Positions 7,728-15,867 are shown, numbered from the stretch's first letter. The stretch is 64,000 nucleotides of DNA from Oscillospiraceae bacterium (GCA_009777235.1 WRMH01000013.1:1-64000), one strand, 5' to 3'. Numbers and translations are program-made. Notes: generated by a model not told the origin, from the sequence alone.

Positions 7728-9052
7728 GGGGTCACCTCCGGTATATCGCTATTATCGCACATAACCTCTTTTGTAAAATGAATGAATTTATCAGCGTATT
7801 TCTGATACGCGAAGTTTGTTATGTAACTGAGCGCGCTGAGCTTGTTTATGCGTTTCAGTATATTGCTTGTTTTATAGGTTTCACGCCATGCCCACTCCGT
7901 ACCCTCATAAAGCTCGTCAGCCGTCATGTTTTTTGGCTGGAATACAACGTGTTCCACATCGTACATAGCGGGTTCATGCTCGAAAATGCGTCCCTGCTCT
8001 TGCAAGCTTCGATATAACTCTGTATTTGGGAAAGGTGTGAGTATGGAGTATCTCGGCAAGTCTATACGCAAACGCTGTACTTCTTCAACGGTGCGTTTAA
8101 AAACATCTTTTCCATCGTCATCGCCGCCGAATGCAAAACATCCGTTAATGAGGATGCCGCTGTCATGCAACCGCTTAACAAGCGTTTCGTAATCATCAGT
8201 CTTGTTCACGCCCTTTTTGATATAACCCTGTGCAGCCTGATTAACACTCTCAAAGCCGATAAGGATGCCTTTGCAACCGCTCTTTTCGAGTGTTTTATAA
8301 AAAGCTTTATCAAAATCAACACTGGATGTTGTCAACCCGAACCAACGTTTTTTAAGCGGTATCATCGCTGTGAAAAGCTGTTTGGCGTAGTCCATGTCGG
8401 CTAATAAATTCACATCCGGAAAAAGAACATATTTACCTTTTAACTGTTCAATTTCGGCAATAACATCGTTTACAGACCTGCAAACCGGAGTTTTGCCAAA
8501 CGCCGCCGGATACGCGCAGAAGGTGCAAGGCAAGGGACAGCCACGAACAGCCTCAACGGAATTAGTGGTTATGTACGCGCGCGGTTTAAGAAGATCACGG
8601 CGCGGTATCGGTCTACCCGCAAGTGAAATTTCACATGTTTCACGGTAAACCGGTTGAAGTTTCCCGGCCTTATAATCTTTAAGCGCTTGTGGAAAAGTGT
8701 AGTCGGCGACCCCAGTAAATAAAGCGTCACAATGTTTCCCCGCCTCAGCAGGGTCAAGTGTCGGTTGTACTCCACCCAAAAATACGGTAATACCTCTTGA
8801 ACGGAAGTAATCAGCGAATCGGTACGCTCTGGTGCTTGTGCCGGTTATCGCCGTAATAAGGACGATGTCTGCGTCAAGATCAAGCGGTATTGCCTCGACC
8901 GTTTCATCATAAATTTTCATCTCCGCTTCCATTTCCTCAGGAACAAGAGAGGCAAGCGTGGTCATGGTAAGCGGCGCATAGTGCAAACCCTTACCAAAAC
9001 TCCCGTTATATCTGTGCATCGCCCCCGCCGGAGACAAAAAAGCTATCTTCAT
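7724..9052 (-). CDS. B12-binding-type radical SAM protein (copy 4 of 5)
   Basis: 442 residues with the same two-part plan as its neighbours. The N-terminal domain has MKIAFLSPAG, LLITAITGTSTRAYRFADYF and VFLGGVQPTLDPAEA; the usual histidine after the glycine pair is replaced by glutamine. The cluster motif is C172-x3-C176-x2-C179 (RGCPLPCTFC), followed by LFPDVNLLADMDYA and ILIGFESVNQAAQGYIKKG. The C-terminus ends FPNTELYRSLQEQGRIFEHEP and FQPKNMTADELYEG, then a basic/aromatic tail. With copy 3 it belongs to the subgroup whose N-terminus has HYAPLTM or TYAPLTL. It starts 4 bases inside the end of the GH3-like gene, implying coupling of radical chemistry and acyl activation. Confidence 0.82.
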   Translation of the reverse strand: MKIAFLSPAGAMHRYNGSFGKGLHYAPLTMTTLASLVPEEMEAEMKIYDETVEAIPLDLDADIVLITAITGTSTRAYRFADYFRSRGITVFLGGVQPTLDPAEAGKHCDALFTGVADYTFPQALKDYKAGKLQPVYRETCEISLAGRPIPRRDLLKPRAYITTNSVEAVRGCPLPCTFCAYPAAFGKTPVCRSVNDVIAEIEQLKGKYVLFPDVNLLADMDYAKQLFTAMIPLKKRWFGLTTSSVDFDKAFYKTLEKSGCKGILIGFESVNQAAQGYIKKGVNKTDDYETLVKRLHDSGILINGCFAFGGDDDGKDVFKRTVEEVQRLRIDLPRYSILTPFPNTELYRSLQEQGRIFEHEPAMYDVEHVVFQPKNMTADELYEGTEWAWRETYKTSNILKRINKLSALSYITNFAYQKYADKFIHFTKEVMCDNSDIPEVTP

Positions 9053-10341
9053 TTAAACACCCATCCTTGCCTGTTTGACAAACACATTGGTTTTATATCG
9101 CCGAGCCGCATTCCAAACCTCACGCAATTATCTATGTACTGCTGCGCCCCGTTTTCAACCACTACAACTTCAACCTTTTTTAGCTGCCCTAATTTACGGC
9201 AATAATCATAGTGGAAATTCCCCCGTAACGCCGCGTCTATTGTATCGGCGTCCGCTTCTGTTTCTGTATAAAGCACATATCGGTTTTCATTTGGAACGAG
9301 CAAACAAAACCCGTTCTTCGGAACAACTTCGCGGACGTGCATTTCATTTAGCTTTTCGCCAAAATAATCGGATATATTTCCCGCTTTGCCAATAAAATCG
9401 AAACATTGATTACCGTTATACCTGACAATATCGCCTATACGATACCTGTACAATCCGCCCGAAGTCGTTAAAACGATTTCATACTCATCGTCTTTGTCTA
9501 ACTGGTCTTTTAACCTAACATCATTATTTTTATCTATAAACTCAAAGAAATGTGAATCGGTTAAACGCTTTCCCACTCCCTCAATCGGTATCGTCATAAT
9601 TCCTTCGGTCGCCAGCAAGCCCTTCGGTTGCATATAAGCATCGGGAAACGCCTTTTGCAACTGTTCGGCATAGGTTGCGGAATTGCCATCAGCCCAACAA
9701 CTAATCACTTCCAAGTGCGGGAATAAATCCTTTGCCCGCATATTTGATTTTTCAAGCATTATCAATAGAAATGTCGGGTTCCATATTGAAACAAGCCTCA
9801 ATTTTTTAGCCTGTTTTATATAATCAATCGTAGTCTTCCAGAACAAATCCATGTCTTCAATAGACTTAACACTTGCCGGAACACAGAATTTCTTTGCTAC
9901 AAACTTTCCTAAAAGCCCGCCAATATATTCATCATCCGTATTAAAACCCTCTATCCCGTCCGTCGTATTACCCTGCGGGGTAATGGAAAAATAAAACTGC
10001 CCATACTTCAAACGCGGAAAGTTTCTATTTAAGTTCCATAACCATTTATAAATGGCAGATGAAAATTCACGTTGTAACCCGCGAGTATACGGAATCAGCT
10101 TTTTTGCAGATGCAGACCCGCTTGTGGGTTCAAGCAACAGAACGGGTTCGCTTGTTAAGATGTTGGATTCTTTATTTTTTATCCTCTCAATGTAAGGGGC
10201 GTAATCCTCATAAGTAGAGAACGGAACGTTCTTTTGATAATCAGATATGTTCCTTATATCGCCATAAGAATATTTGTTTCCGTACACAGTGTTTTGATTA
10301 TTGGTTATTATACTACCAAGCTTTTTATCTTCCAAGTACAC
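9049..10341 (-). CDS. GH3-family acyl-adenylating amidosynthetase
   Basis: 430 residues of the GH3 family, named for plant auxin-responsive enzymes that activate a carboxylic acid with ATP and join it to an amino acid or amine. Seen: EPTSGSASAKKLIPYT at about 71-86 (ATP phosphate-binding loop of GH3), FYFSITPQG, a PKGLLATEG motif near 230, LTTSGGLYRYRIGDIVRYNG (ATP binding, hinge), and FGEKLNEMHV with a C-terminal cap. It is shorter than many bacterial GH3 proteins (about 500) but has all core motifs. It sits between the GNAT gene (17-base overlap) and radical SAM copy 4 (4-base overlap). Probable role: amide or thioester formation with the acid made by the pathway. Confidence 0.8.
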   Translation of the reverse strand: MYLEDKKLGSIITNNQNTVYGNKYSYGDIRNISDYQKNVPFSTYEDYAPYIERIKNKESNILTSEPVLLLEPTSGSASAKKLIPYTRGLQREFSSAIYKWLWNLNRNFPRLKYGQFYFSITPQGNTTDGIEGFNTDDEYIGGLLGKFVAKKFCVPASVKSIEDMDLFWKTTIDYIKQAKKLRLVSIWNPTFLLIMLEKSNMRAKDLFPHLEVISCWADGNSATYAEQLQKAFPDAYMQPKGLLATEGIMTIPIEGVGKRLTDSHFFEFIDKNNDVRLKDQLDKDDEYEIVLTTSGGLYRYRIGDIVRYNGNQCFDFIGKAGNISDYFGEKLNEMHVREVVPKNGFCLLVPNENRYVLYTETEADADTIDAALRGNFHYDYCRKLGQLKKVEVVVVENGAQQYIDNCVRFGMRLGDIKPMCLSNRQGWVFK

Positions 10342-11005
10342 GCCTCCCCAATTTGTTCAGGTTATCCACGCTTATCTCGCATAAACAAATCAACTCGTCT
10401 CCGTTCATATAGCCCGGATTTTTCTTCAAAAAGAACGCTGTGTTTTTATCCCTTGCCGCTGTTTCTTTTGTAAAATCATATTCATCTTTGAGATAATCAT
10501 TACCCGCCAGCCACACGCCGTTACGGTACTTATCACCATACTGCCTCTCTGCGAAGGTGTCCATTATACACTGTATTTTATCCGGTATTTCCGTATCAAA
10601 GCGGGGATAATATTCTTTGAAAAATGTGTTGAGATATTTATAAGTTTTATACCCTTTACTAAGTAAAAACCAATAAGTCGTCCCATCAAACTTTTCGGCA
10701 TACTTCATCGCGTTATTTATCCAAGTCTGCGATAAATCATGGCGACCCCAATATTCTTTTTCCACAATGGTATCTCCTGAATATAGCAGTTGCGTCTGTG
10801 TGTCATATATAAAGACGGCTAAAGTCGTAAACCCGCGAATGATATTTTGCTCATCTAACAGCATCACCACATCCTGTTTTTTACGAAGTTCACCAATAAA
10901 AGCATTTTGAGAAGTGTTGCCGTAGTACACTTCCATGATTTTGTACATGGCTTCAATTTGCTCCGGCGATAACTTTTTTACTTGTAACACAACACTCTTT
11001 AACAT
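10325..11005 (-). CDS. GNAT-like acyltransferase adjacent to GH3
   Basis: 226 residues. IEAMYKIMEVYY at the N-terminus, then VVMLLDEQNIIRGFTTLAVF and LLYSGDTIVEKEYWGRHDLSQTW give the strand order and the acyl-CoA turn (EYWGR in place of the usual R/Q-x-x-G-x-G/A) expected of a GNAT-related protein. YWFLLSKGYKTYKYL follows as the strand and helix near the active site. Annotation rests on these features only; specificity is unknown. Seven bases separate its ATG from the end of radical SAM copy 3. Its stop lies 17 bases inside the GH3 gene. Confidence 0.55.
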   Translation of the reverse strand: MLKSVVLQVKKLSPEQIEAMYKIMEVYYGNTSQNAFIGELRKKQDVVMLLDEQNIIRGFTTLAVFIYDTQTQLLYSGDTIVEKEYWGRHDLSQTWINNAMKYAEKFDGTTYWFLLSKGYKTYKYLNTFFKEYYPRFDTEIPDKIQCIMDTFAERQYGDKYRNGVWLAGNDYLKDEYDFTKETAARDKNTAFFLKKNPGYMNGDELICLCEISVDNLNKLGRRVLGR

Positions 11006-11012
11006 AATTTTC

Positions 11013-12296
11013 TTACCTCCCTAAATTAGTGGATACATACTTAAACCCAAGGTTCGCACCGAGTAAAAGCGGTTTATTGCCCCACGGGGCGTTGTTCGCC
11101 CGCTTTAATACTTTACCCAGCTTGTATGAATCCCGCCAAACCTTTTGATATATTTCTTCAAGCTCCTGCGGCGACATATTTTTCGGCTGGAATACTGCTT
11201 TATTTTGCGTATATTTCGTCCAGTCAGTTGTAATAATACGTCCCTCATCATTTAGCCGATTAAATAGTTTTGAACCCGGAACAGGTGTAAGAATAGCATA
11301 ACGAACGATATTTGCGCCAAGATATTCTACTTGCTGGGGAAGGGTCAAAAGGGATTCTTTGGTATCATAATCAAACCCCAGTACAAAGCATCCGTTTACG
11401 CTAATGTTATGTGCTTGCATAATTTCAATAGCTTGCTTATATTTTTTCGGGTCGTTAAAGCCTTTCTTCACCGCCAGCATTGTATCACGATTAAGGGACT
11501 CCAACCCGAACAAAACTCCACCGCATCTGCTTTTTTGTGCCGCCTCAACAAGTTCATTGTCAAATGCAGTTTGTACTGTAGCGTTGCAAGCCCATTTGAT
11601 ATTTAGGTTTTTAAGTCCGTCCATGATTTCAAGCGCATAGGATTTGTTGTAAAAGAAGTTGGGGTCAAAAAATATCAGGCGTTTTGTTTTGAGTGAAGCT
11701 ATTTCATCAATGACCGCTCCCGCCGGGCGCGGACACGGCGGATTCATTGCGCTGATAGCACAGAACTCACATCGGTTCGGACAACCGCGGTTCGCCACCA
11801 CACAAGGTACATTCAAGTAGCCTTTCTTTGGCAATAAATCACGGCGCGGAATAACACAATCCTCCGGCATTATACAAGTCATTTCGTAACGAGCTTGAGG
11901 TTTTTTGTCAGCATAATCACGCAAAAACTGTGGAAATGCTTTTTCGGCAGGTCCGACAATAATCGTATCAGCGTGCTGTGCGGCTTCATCCGGCATGAAT
12001 GTCGTATGATAACCGCCAAAGACAACGTGAGCACCTTTTTCACGAAATGATTTGGCTATCTTATACGCCCGAATGGCACTGGAAGTGACAAAGCTGATAG
12101 CTACGATGTCGTATGGCGTATCATAAGAAAACGATTGCACCATTTCATCGCAAACATCAACCTGTGCGTTAAACTCCGGCGGAATCATCGCGGCAAGGGC
12201 AACAAGGGTAAGCGGCGCATAAGTTAGCTTGGTTGAAAATTTGTCCCGGTATGCTTTATAATCTGTTTCCCACGGTAAGAGCAATAATATTCTCAT
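11013..12296 (-). CDS. B12-binding-type radical SAM protein (copy 3 of 5)
   Basis: 427 residues. The cobalamin-type domain shows MRILLLLPWE, LTYAPLTLVALAAMIPP, IVAISFVTSSAIRAYKIAKSF and VVFGGYHTTFMPDEA. The cluster motif is C172-x3-C176-x2-C179 (RGCPNRCEFC), with an extra CPRP a few residues on. LIFFDPNFFYNKSYA and GVLFGLESLNRDTMLAVKKG are the barrel strands that follow. The C-terminal segment VPGSKLFNRLNDEGRII, FQPKNMSPQELEEIYQKVWRDSYKLGKVLKRAN matches copy 4 closely, so these two form one subgroup. It starts in an ATGA overlap with copy 2 (12293-12296). Confidence 0.82.
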   Translation of the reverse strand: MRILLLLPWETDYKAYRDKFSTKLTYAPLTLVALAAMIPPEFNAQVDVCDEMVQSFSYDTPYDIVAISFVTSSAIRAYKIAKSFREKGAHVVFGGYHTTFMPDEAAQHADTIIVGPAEKAFPQFLRDYADKKPQARYEMTCIMPEDCVIPRRDLLPKKGYLNVPCVVANRGCPNRCEFCAISAMNPPCPRPAGAVIDEIASLKTKRLIFFDPNFFYNKSYALEIMDGLKNLNIKWACNATVQTAFDNELVEAAQKSRCGGVLFGLESLNRDTMLAVKKGFNDPKKYKQAIEIMQAHNISVNGCFVLGFDYDTKESLLTLPQQVEYLGANIVRYAILTPVPGSKLFNRLNDEGRIITTDWTKYTQNKAVFQPKNMSPQELEEIYQKVWRDSYKLGKVLKRANNAPWGNKPLLLGANLGFKYVSTNLGR

Positions 12297-13654
12297 TTAT
12301 TTTTGCCCTCCTTAAAGTGGTTTAATCCAAACTTCAACCCCTGCTTTTTATGAACTTCTTTGCGAAAAAGCGGATTATACAGCCAATATGTAATGAATTT
12401 TCGGAGTGTCCTCATGTTGGTTTTCGGCTCAAACGCCCTGCGCAAAACAGACAACGGGCTGTTGAAACGCTTTCGGCAGTAAAATGATAACGCTGTAAGC
12501 TCATCCGCCGTCATATTTTTTGGAGTAAAAGCAGCATGATTGAAGCGATAATCATCATTCAACCACCACTTACCACCAAATAAAAGTCTGTCCTCCGCTT
12601 CAAGTTGTTTGTACAATTCGGTCTGCGGGTACGGCATGAGTATATTAAACGCCGCAAACGTAAACTTATTTTTGAGTGCCCATTCAATGGTCTGCTTAAT
12701 GCTATCCACCGTGTCGGTATCATGTCCGACAGTAAACGCTGCCCATGTTTGAAGACCGTATTTGCGAAGAGTTGCGACTTCTTTCTTGTATTGATTAAAA
12801 ACACCCTGTTCCTTGTTTATATCTTTATTCATTAGGGATAGACTGTCGGGATTGATTGATTCAAAACCTATGACAAAGCCCATTCCGCCACTTTCTACAA
12901 TGAGACGCATAAGCTCGTCATCATAAACCATGTTGACAGTTCCTTGGCTTACCCAATTTATTTTGAGAGGAATAAGTGCGCGGCATAAAGCCTTTGCGCG
13001 TTCAACATCAGCCACGATATTGTCGTCAACAAAGAAAATGAGCTTGCGTTTTTGGGATTTTATTTCGGCAACAACTTCATCAATGACGCGGCAGTAATGC
13101 TTTTTGTTAAAATAAACGCTGCCCGCGCAATAACTGCACCCGTGTATACACCCACGGCTGAACTGCACAAGAGCGATGGGAAGATAACCCTTACCCTCAA
13201 ATAAATCCCGCCGTGTCGGTAGTTTATGCTGTGGAGGGTCTGCTACGCCGCAATCATATAATTTTTTAAGTTTGTTTGCTTTCAAATCCTCAATAAGCTC
13301 TTGCAAAATATTTTCTGCGTCGCCCATAACGGCCGACGTACAATGCTTCATGACTTCATCGTGCGAGAGTTTAACGTGCATACCGCCCATTATGACCGGA
13401 ACATTTCGCAAGCGATACTGCGCGGAAATCTCATACGCGCGCTTGGCAGTGAAAGTTTCCACCGTAATCATAACAGCATCGGTATGGTCATCAAACGGTA
13501 TCTGCTCCATACGGTCGTCAACGAGGACGACATCTATGTCAGACGGAATCAACGCCGCAATAACGCCTAACTGGAGCGGTTCCATGCGCCCCTCATCGAC
13601 ATAAAGGTTACGGCTTTTTGTCCCGATTGTCGGTTTAATTAAAGTGATTTTCAT
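12293..13654 (-). CDS. B12-binding-type radical SAM protein (copy 2 of 5)
   Basis: 453 residues. N-terminal domain: MKITLIKPTIG, VVLVDDRMEQIPFDDHTDAVMI, FTAKRAYEISAQYR, VIMGGMHVKLSHDE, VMGDAE. Cluster motif C169-x3-C173-x2-C176 (RGCIHGCSYC), then LIFFVDDNIVADVERA and FVIGFESINPDSLSLMNKD. The C-terminal part has MPYPQTELYKQLEAEDRLLFGGKWWLNDDYRFNHAAF and MTADEL, the HpnP/DUF4070-like tail shared with copies 1 and 5. It overlaps both neighbours by ATGA. The amount of divergence among the five copies argues for distinct reactions rather than recent amplification. Confidence 0.82.
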   Translation of the reverse strand: MKITLIKPTIGTKSRNLYVDEGRMEPLQLGVIAALIPSDIDVVLVDDRMEQIPFDDHTDAVMITVETFTAKRAYEISAQYRLRNVPVIMGGMHVKLSHDEVMKHCTSAVMGDAENILQELIEDLKANKLKKLYDCGVADPPQHKLPTRRDLFEGKGYLPIALVQFSRGCIHGCSYCAGSVYFNKKHYCRVIDEVVAEIKSQKRKLIFFVDDNIVADVERAKALCRALIPLKINWVSQGTVNMVYDDELMRLIVESGGMGFVIGFESINPDSLSLMNKDINKEQGVFNQYKKEVATLRKYGLQTWAAFTVGHDTDTVDSIKQTIEWALKNKFTFAAFNILMPYPQTELYKQLEAEDRLLFGGKWWLNDDYRFNHAAFTPKNMTADELTALSFYCRKRFNSPLSVLRRAFEPKTNMRTLRKFITYWLYNPLFRKEVHKKQGLKFGLNHFKEGKNK

Positions 13655-14964
13655 AGATGATCATCACCTCCGTGTTTCAGTTTTTGCTTGCGTCGTATCT
13701 CAATGTAAGATATTGCGTTAATCAATGCAAATACAAATAAATGTCTTATATTGACAGGTTTGAACATCCGCCACAATATGCTTCTTAGCGAATAGAACTT
13801 GTACCGCAGTTTCTTGCAACCTTCCGCAAGCTGCTCCGGCGTCATATTGTCGGGATAATGTGTTGCATCGCCGTAACTGTAATTTTCGGACAACCACCAC
13901 TGCGGGTCGATGAGTTTGTCTTGTTTATTTAGTTCATCATACAAAGATGTTCCCGGCATTACCATAAGCGGATTAAAATTTACTATCGCCAGTTTGTGTT
14001 TCATCACGAAGTCATACACATGACCAAAGCTGTCAAAGGTATCATTGGAATAACCAAAGATAAAAGTCGCGTAGAACATTATGCCGTAAGAATGTATAAC
14101 ACGCACCGCGTTATCATATTCCGCTACACGCTGCTGTTTACCTATCTCTGTAAGCGTTGATTCATTCAAACTCTCAAAACCCACAATAGCCATAATACAA
14201 CCGCTTTTTTTCATAAGGTCGAGTATTTCAAAGTCTTTTGCCACATTGACACTTATTTGACAGCCCCATTTCTTTTTGAGCGGAACAAGTTTTGTCAAAA
14301 AAACTTTGAGCTTATTTCGGTCGTGGAACAAATTATCGTCTGCGATAAAAAAGATTTTTTCCTTCATATCGGCAATCTCACGGAGAACATCATCTATTTC
14401 GCGTTCAATCACGCATGATTTATAAAACGCCCGGATGGAACAGAAATCACAGTTAAACAGACAACCGCGTTTCCACTGAACAACACCGATTTTAGCGTAT
14501 TTCTTACCAGCAAAAATTGAATGGTTTGTTTTATTAAAAGACAACATCAAGTCGTTTGTGGACGTATATAGAGGTTTCAGAGCACCACTTCTAAGGTCAG
14601 TTATGAGATTTCCCCAAACAGGTTCGGCATCACCTGTGACAACCGTGTCGGCATATAAAAGAGCTTCATCAGGAACGGCTGTAGGATGAAAACCACCCAT
14701 TATTATCTTTAAATTAGGATTTTCCTGTTTGTATTGCCTTGCGAGGGTGTAAACACGTTTCGCTGCGAGAGTTTCAACGCTGAACACAACTGCGTCGCCG
14801 TCAATGACGTCCGGCAATTTCTCTACACACTCGTCATAGAAAATAGTAGTAACATCGCTCGGTGTGAGGCTATGTAATATAGCGAATGCCAACGGCTTTA
14901 AGGCGTCGCTTGATTGTTTTCCCGTCATACTGGGACGGATAAAAGTTATTTTAATTTTATTCAC
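13651..14964 (-). CDS. B12-binding-type radical SAM protein (copy 1 of 5, first gene of operon)
   Basis: 437 residues from a GTG at 14964. N-terminal domain: IKITFIRPSMTG, IFYDECVEKLPDVIDGDAVVFSVETLAAKRVYTLARQY, IIMGGFHPTAVPDEA, VVTGDAE. Cluster motif C168-x3-C172-x2-C175 (RGCLFNCDFC), then FFIADDNLFHDRNKL and AIVGFESLNESTLTEIGKQ. C-terminus: MPGTSLYDELNKQDKLIDPQWWLSENYSYGD, MTPEQL. The start is uncertain: GGAG stands only one base before the GTG. The paralogues all begin at the position of the ATT three codons later (IKITF), which is about ten bases from GGAG, so a rare ATT start is possible. A 90-base gap separates it from the XRE gene. Confidence 0.8.
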   Translation of the reverse strand: MNKIKITFIRPSMTGKQSSDALKPLAFAILHSLTPSDVTTIFYDECVEKLPDVIDGDAVVFSVETLAAKRVYTLARQYKQENPNLKIIMGGFHPTAVPDEALLYADTVVTGDAEPVWGNLITDLRSGALKPLYTSTNDLMLSFNKTNHSIFAGKKYAKIGVVQWKRGCLFNCDFCSIRAFYKSCVIEREIDDVLREIADMKEKIFFIADDNLFHDRNKLKVFLTKLVPLKKKWGCQISVNVAKDFEILDLMKKSGCIMAIVGFESLNESTLTEIGKQQRVAEYDNAVRVIHSYGIMFYATFIFGYSNDTFDSFGHVYDFVMKHKLAIVNFNPLMVMPGTSLYDELNKQDKLIDPQWWLSENYSYGDATHYPDNMTPEQLAEGCKKLRYKFYSLRSILWRMFKPVNIRHLFVFALINAISYIEIRRKQKLKHGGDDHL

Positions 14965-15054
14965 ACTCCGCTTTCGTTTGATAGATCATTTAATTATCTG
15001 CTCCGAATAATATGCGTAAAAAGGAGTTTGCTGCATCTGTTATCTCAATTTATC

Positions 15055-15255
15055 TTAATTAACGATTTCAACAATATCGCCAATATCACATTCTAATACC
15101 TTGCATATTTTTAGCATGGATTCCATTGAAATTGGTTCTTCTTTTCCGAGTTTAGCAATAGTCGCACCACTTACTTTTGCGGCATCTTTTAATTGCGTTT
15201 TATTCATTTTTTTATCAATCATCAATTTCCAAAGTCTGTTATAGCTGATCGACAT
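15055..15255 (-). CDS. XRE-family (Cro/CI-type) small transcriptional regulator
   Basis: 66 residues that make a single helix-turn-helix domain: MSISYNRLWKLMIDKKMNKTQLKDAAKVSGATIAKLGKEEPISMESMLKICKVL..., shown here in part as LWKLMIDKKMNKTQLKDAA (helices 1-2) and SGATIAKLGKEE (recognition helix), ending CDIGDIVEIVN. This is the YozG-like group of short XRE proteins. It lies 90 bases upstream of the radical SAM operon on the same strand, so it may be the operon's regulator, or a passenger of the nearby mobile-element scar. A strong promoter with a near-palindrome sits in front. Confidence 0.85.
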   Translation of the reverse strand: MSISYNRLWKLMIDKKMNKTQLKDAAKVSGATIAKLGKEEPISMESMLKICKVLECDIGDIVEIVN

Positions 15256-15279
15256 CTTGACACCTCATTTGCTAAAATA

Positions 15280-15293
15280 GTACAATATTCTAC
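15280..15293. promoter_or_regulatory. Near-palindromic operator candidate for the XRE regulator
   Basis: GTACAATATTCTAC matches its own reverse complement at 12 of 14 positions and lies just downstream of the -10 box, where a bound repressor would block transcription start. Confidence 0.4.
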
Positions 15294-15302
15294 ACGCCTA
15301 CT

Positions 15303-15331
15303 ATTATAACAAACTATCTTCATATGTGCAA
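15303..15331 (-). promoter_or_regulatory. Sigma-70-type promoter for the XRE gene (possibly also the radical SAM operon)
   Basis: Minus-strand TTGCAC (15331-15326), 17-base spacer, TATAAT (15308-15303), about 48 bases before the XRE ATG. No other convincing promoter was seen in the 90 bases between the XRE gene and the first radical SAM gene. Confidence 0.75.
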
Positions 15332-15370
15332 CCTAAATGTTCGTGTTTCTAAAAAAAATCTGCATAATAA

Positions 15371-15404
15371 CAGAGAGGAGCGGCAAGAACGCCGCCCCCC
15401 TCTG
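15371..15404 (-). terminator. GC-rich hairpin downstream of the tnpV remnant
   Basis: CAGAGAGGAGCGGC pairs with GCCGCCCCCCTCTG around AAGAAC. It follows the stop of the tnpV remnant on the minus strand by about ten bases. No clean T-run follows, so this is a moderate call. Confidence 0.45.
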
Positions 15405-15412
15405 AAAACAAG

Positions 15413-15520
15413 CTATGCGTAAATAATTTCTTTTTTTACAATCTCCATAGCGCTGTTACGGATATTATTTATTTTGCCGACCCACGCTATTTGATTTTCC
15501 GCTTTTAACTCTTGATAAGT
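15413..15520 (-). pseudogene. Remnant of TnpV transposon-encoded protein (C-terminal end)
   Basis: Minus-strand translation gives about 35 residues, ELKAENQIAWVGKINNIRNS then AMEIVKKEIIYA and a stop, which match the conserved C-terminus of TnpV proteins carried on clostridial conjugative transposons (typical length about 120 residues). The rest of the gene is missing: upstream sequence belongs to another fragment on the opposite strand. This is a clear sign of a decayed mobile element. Confidence 0.7.
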
Positions 15521-15699
15521 CCAAAGGGCATACCTATGTGTCTATGTTCGATATATTTAATGCGTGGTACAAGGAAAACAAAAAACTCAAAAACGGTGAA
15601 ATTACCGAAGATGATTACAATACTTGGCGGTATAATTATCCTCGTATCGAAGCCGAACGAACGAAAGCGGCACTCGAGGAACGGCGAAACAATCACTAA
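15511..15699 (+). pseudogene. C-terminal fragment of a mobile-element-associated hypothetical protein
   Basis: An open frame of 62 residues without its own start reads LDKSKGHTYVSMFDIFNAWY and continues to KTALEERRNNH-like residues before TAA at 15697-15699. The TYVSMFDxFNxWY and YxxWRYxYP patterns resemble short hypothetical proteins common next to clostridial integrative elements. It abuts the tnpV remnant tail to tail with a slight overlap, indicating a deletion that fused two element ends. No function can be given. Confidence 0.5.
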
Positions 15700-15707
15700 A
15701 CGCAAAA

Positions 15708-15742
15708 AACTCCCGCCTGAACTTAGCGTTCAGACGGGAGTT
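15708..15742 (-). terminator. Intrinsic terminator, mainly for guaA
   Basis: AACTCCCGCCTGAAC and GTTCAGACGGGAGTT form a stem with one mismatch and a five-base loop. On the minus strand the stem runs into TTTTTT; on the plus strand into TTTTC, so it may work in both directions. It lies about 115 bases after the guaA stop. Confidence 0.7.
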
Positions 15743-15867
15743 TTCACTCTGTCTAAATATTATCGTGGAATAAAAGTTAGTATCAAATCAGTATCAATGA
15801 CCAATTCCCGCCACTTAAAACGCAGTCATATCAACGGTTTCGAGCGTTTGCTAACTCATTCCCACTC
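15743..15867. other. Probable attachment-site scar at the guaA 3' end
   Basis: The last codons of guaA (minus-strand GAGTGGGAATGA) are a known target of tyrosine-recombinase integrative elements. Directly outside lie a repeated AGTATCAA sequence (15778-15797), as in recombinase arm sites, and then the two mobile-element gene fragments. No integrase gene or second copy of the core was found in this window. Confidence 0.4.
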
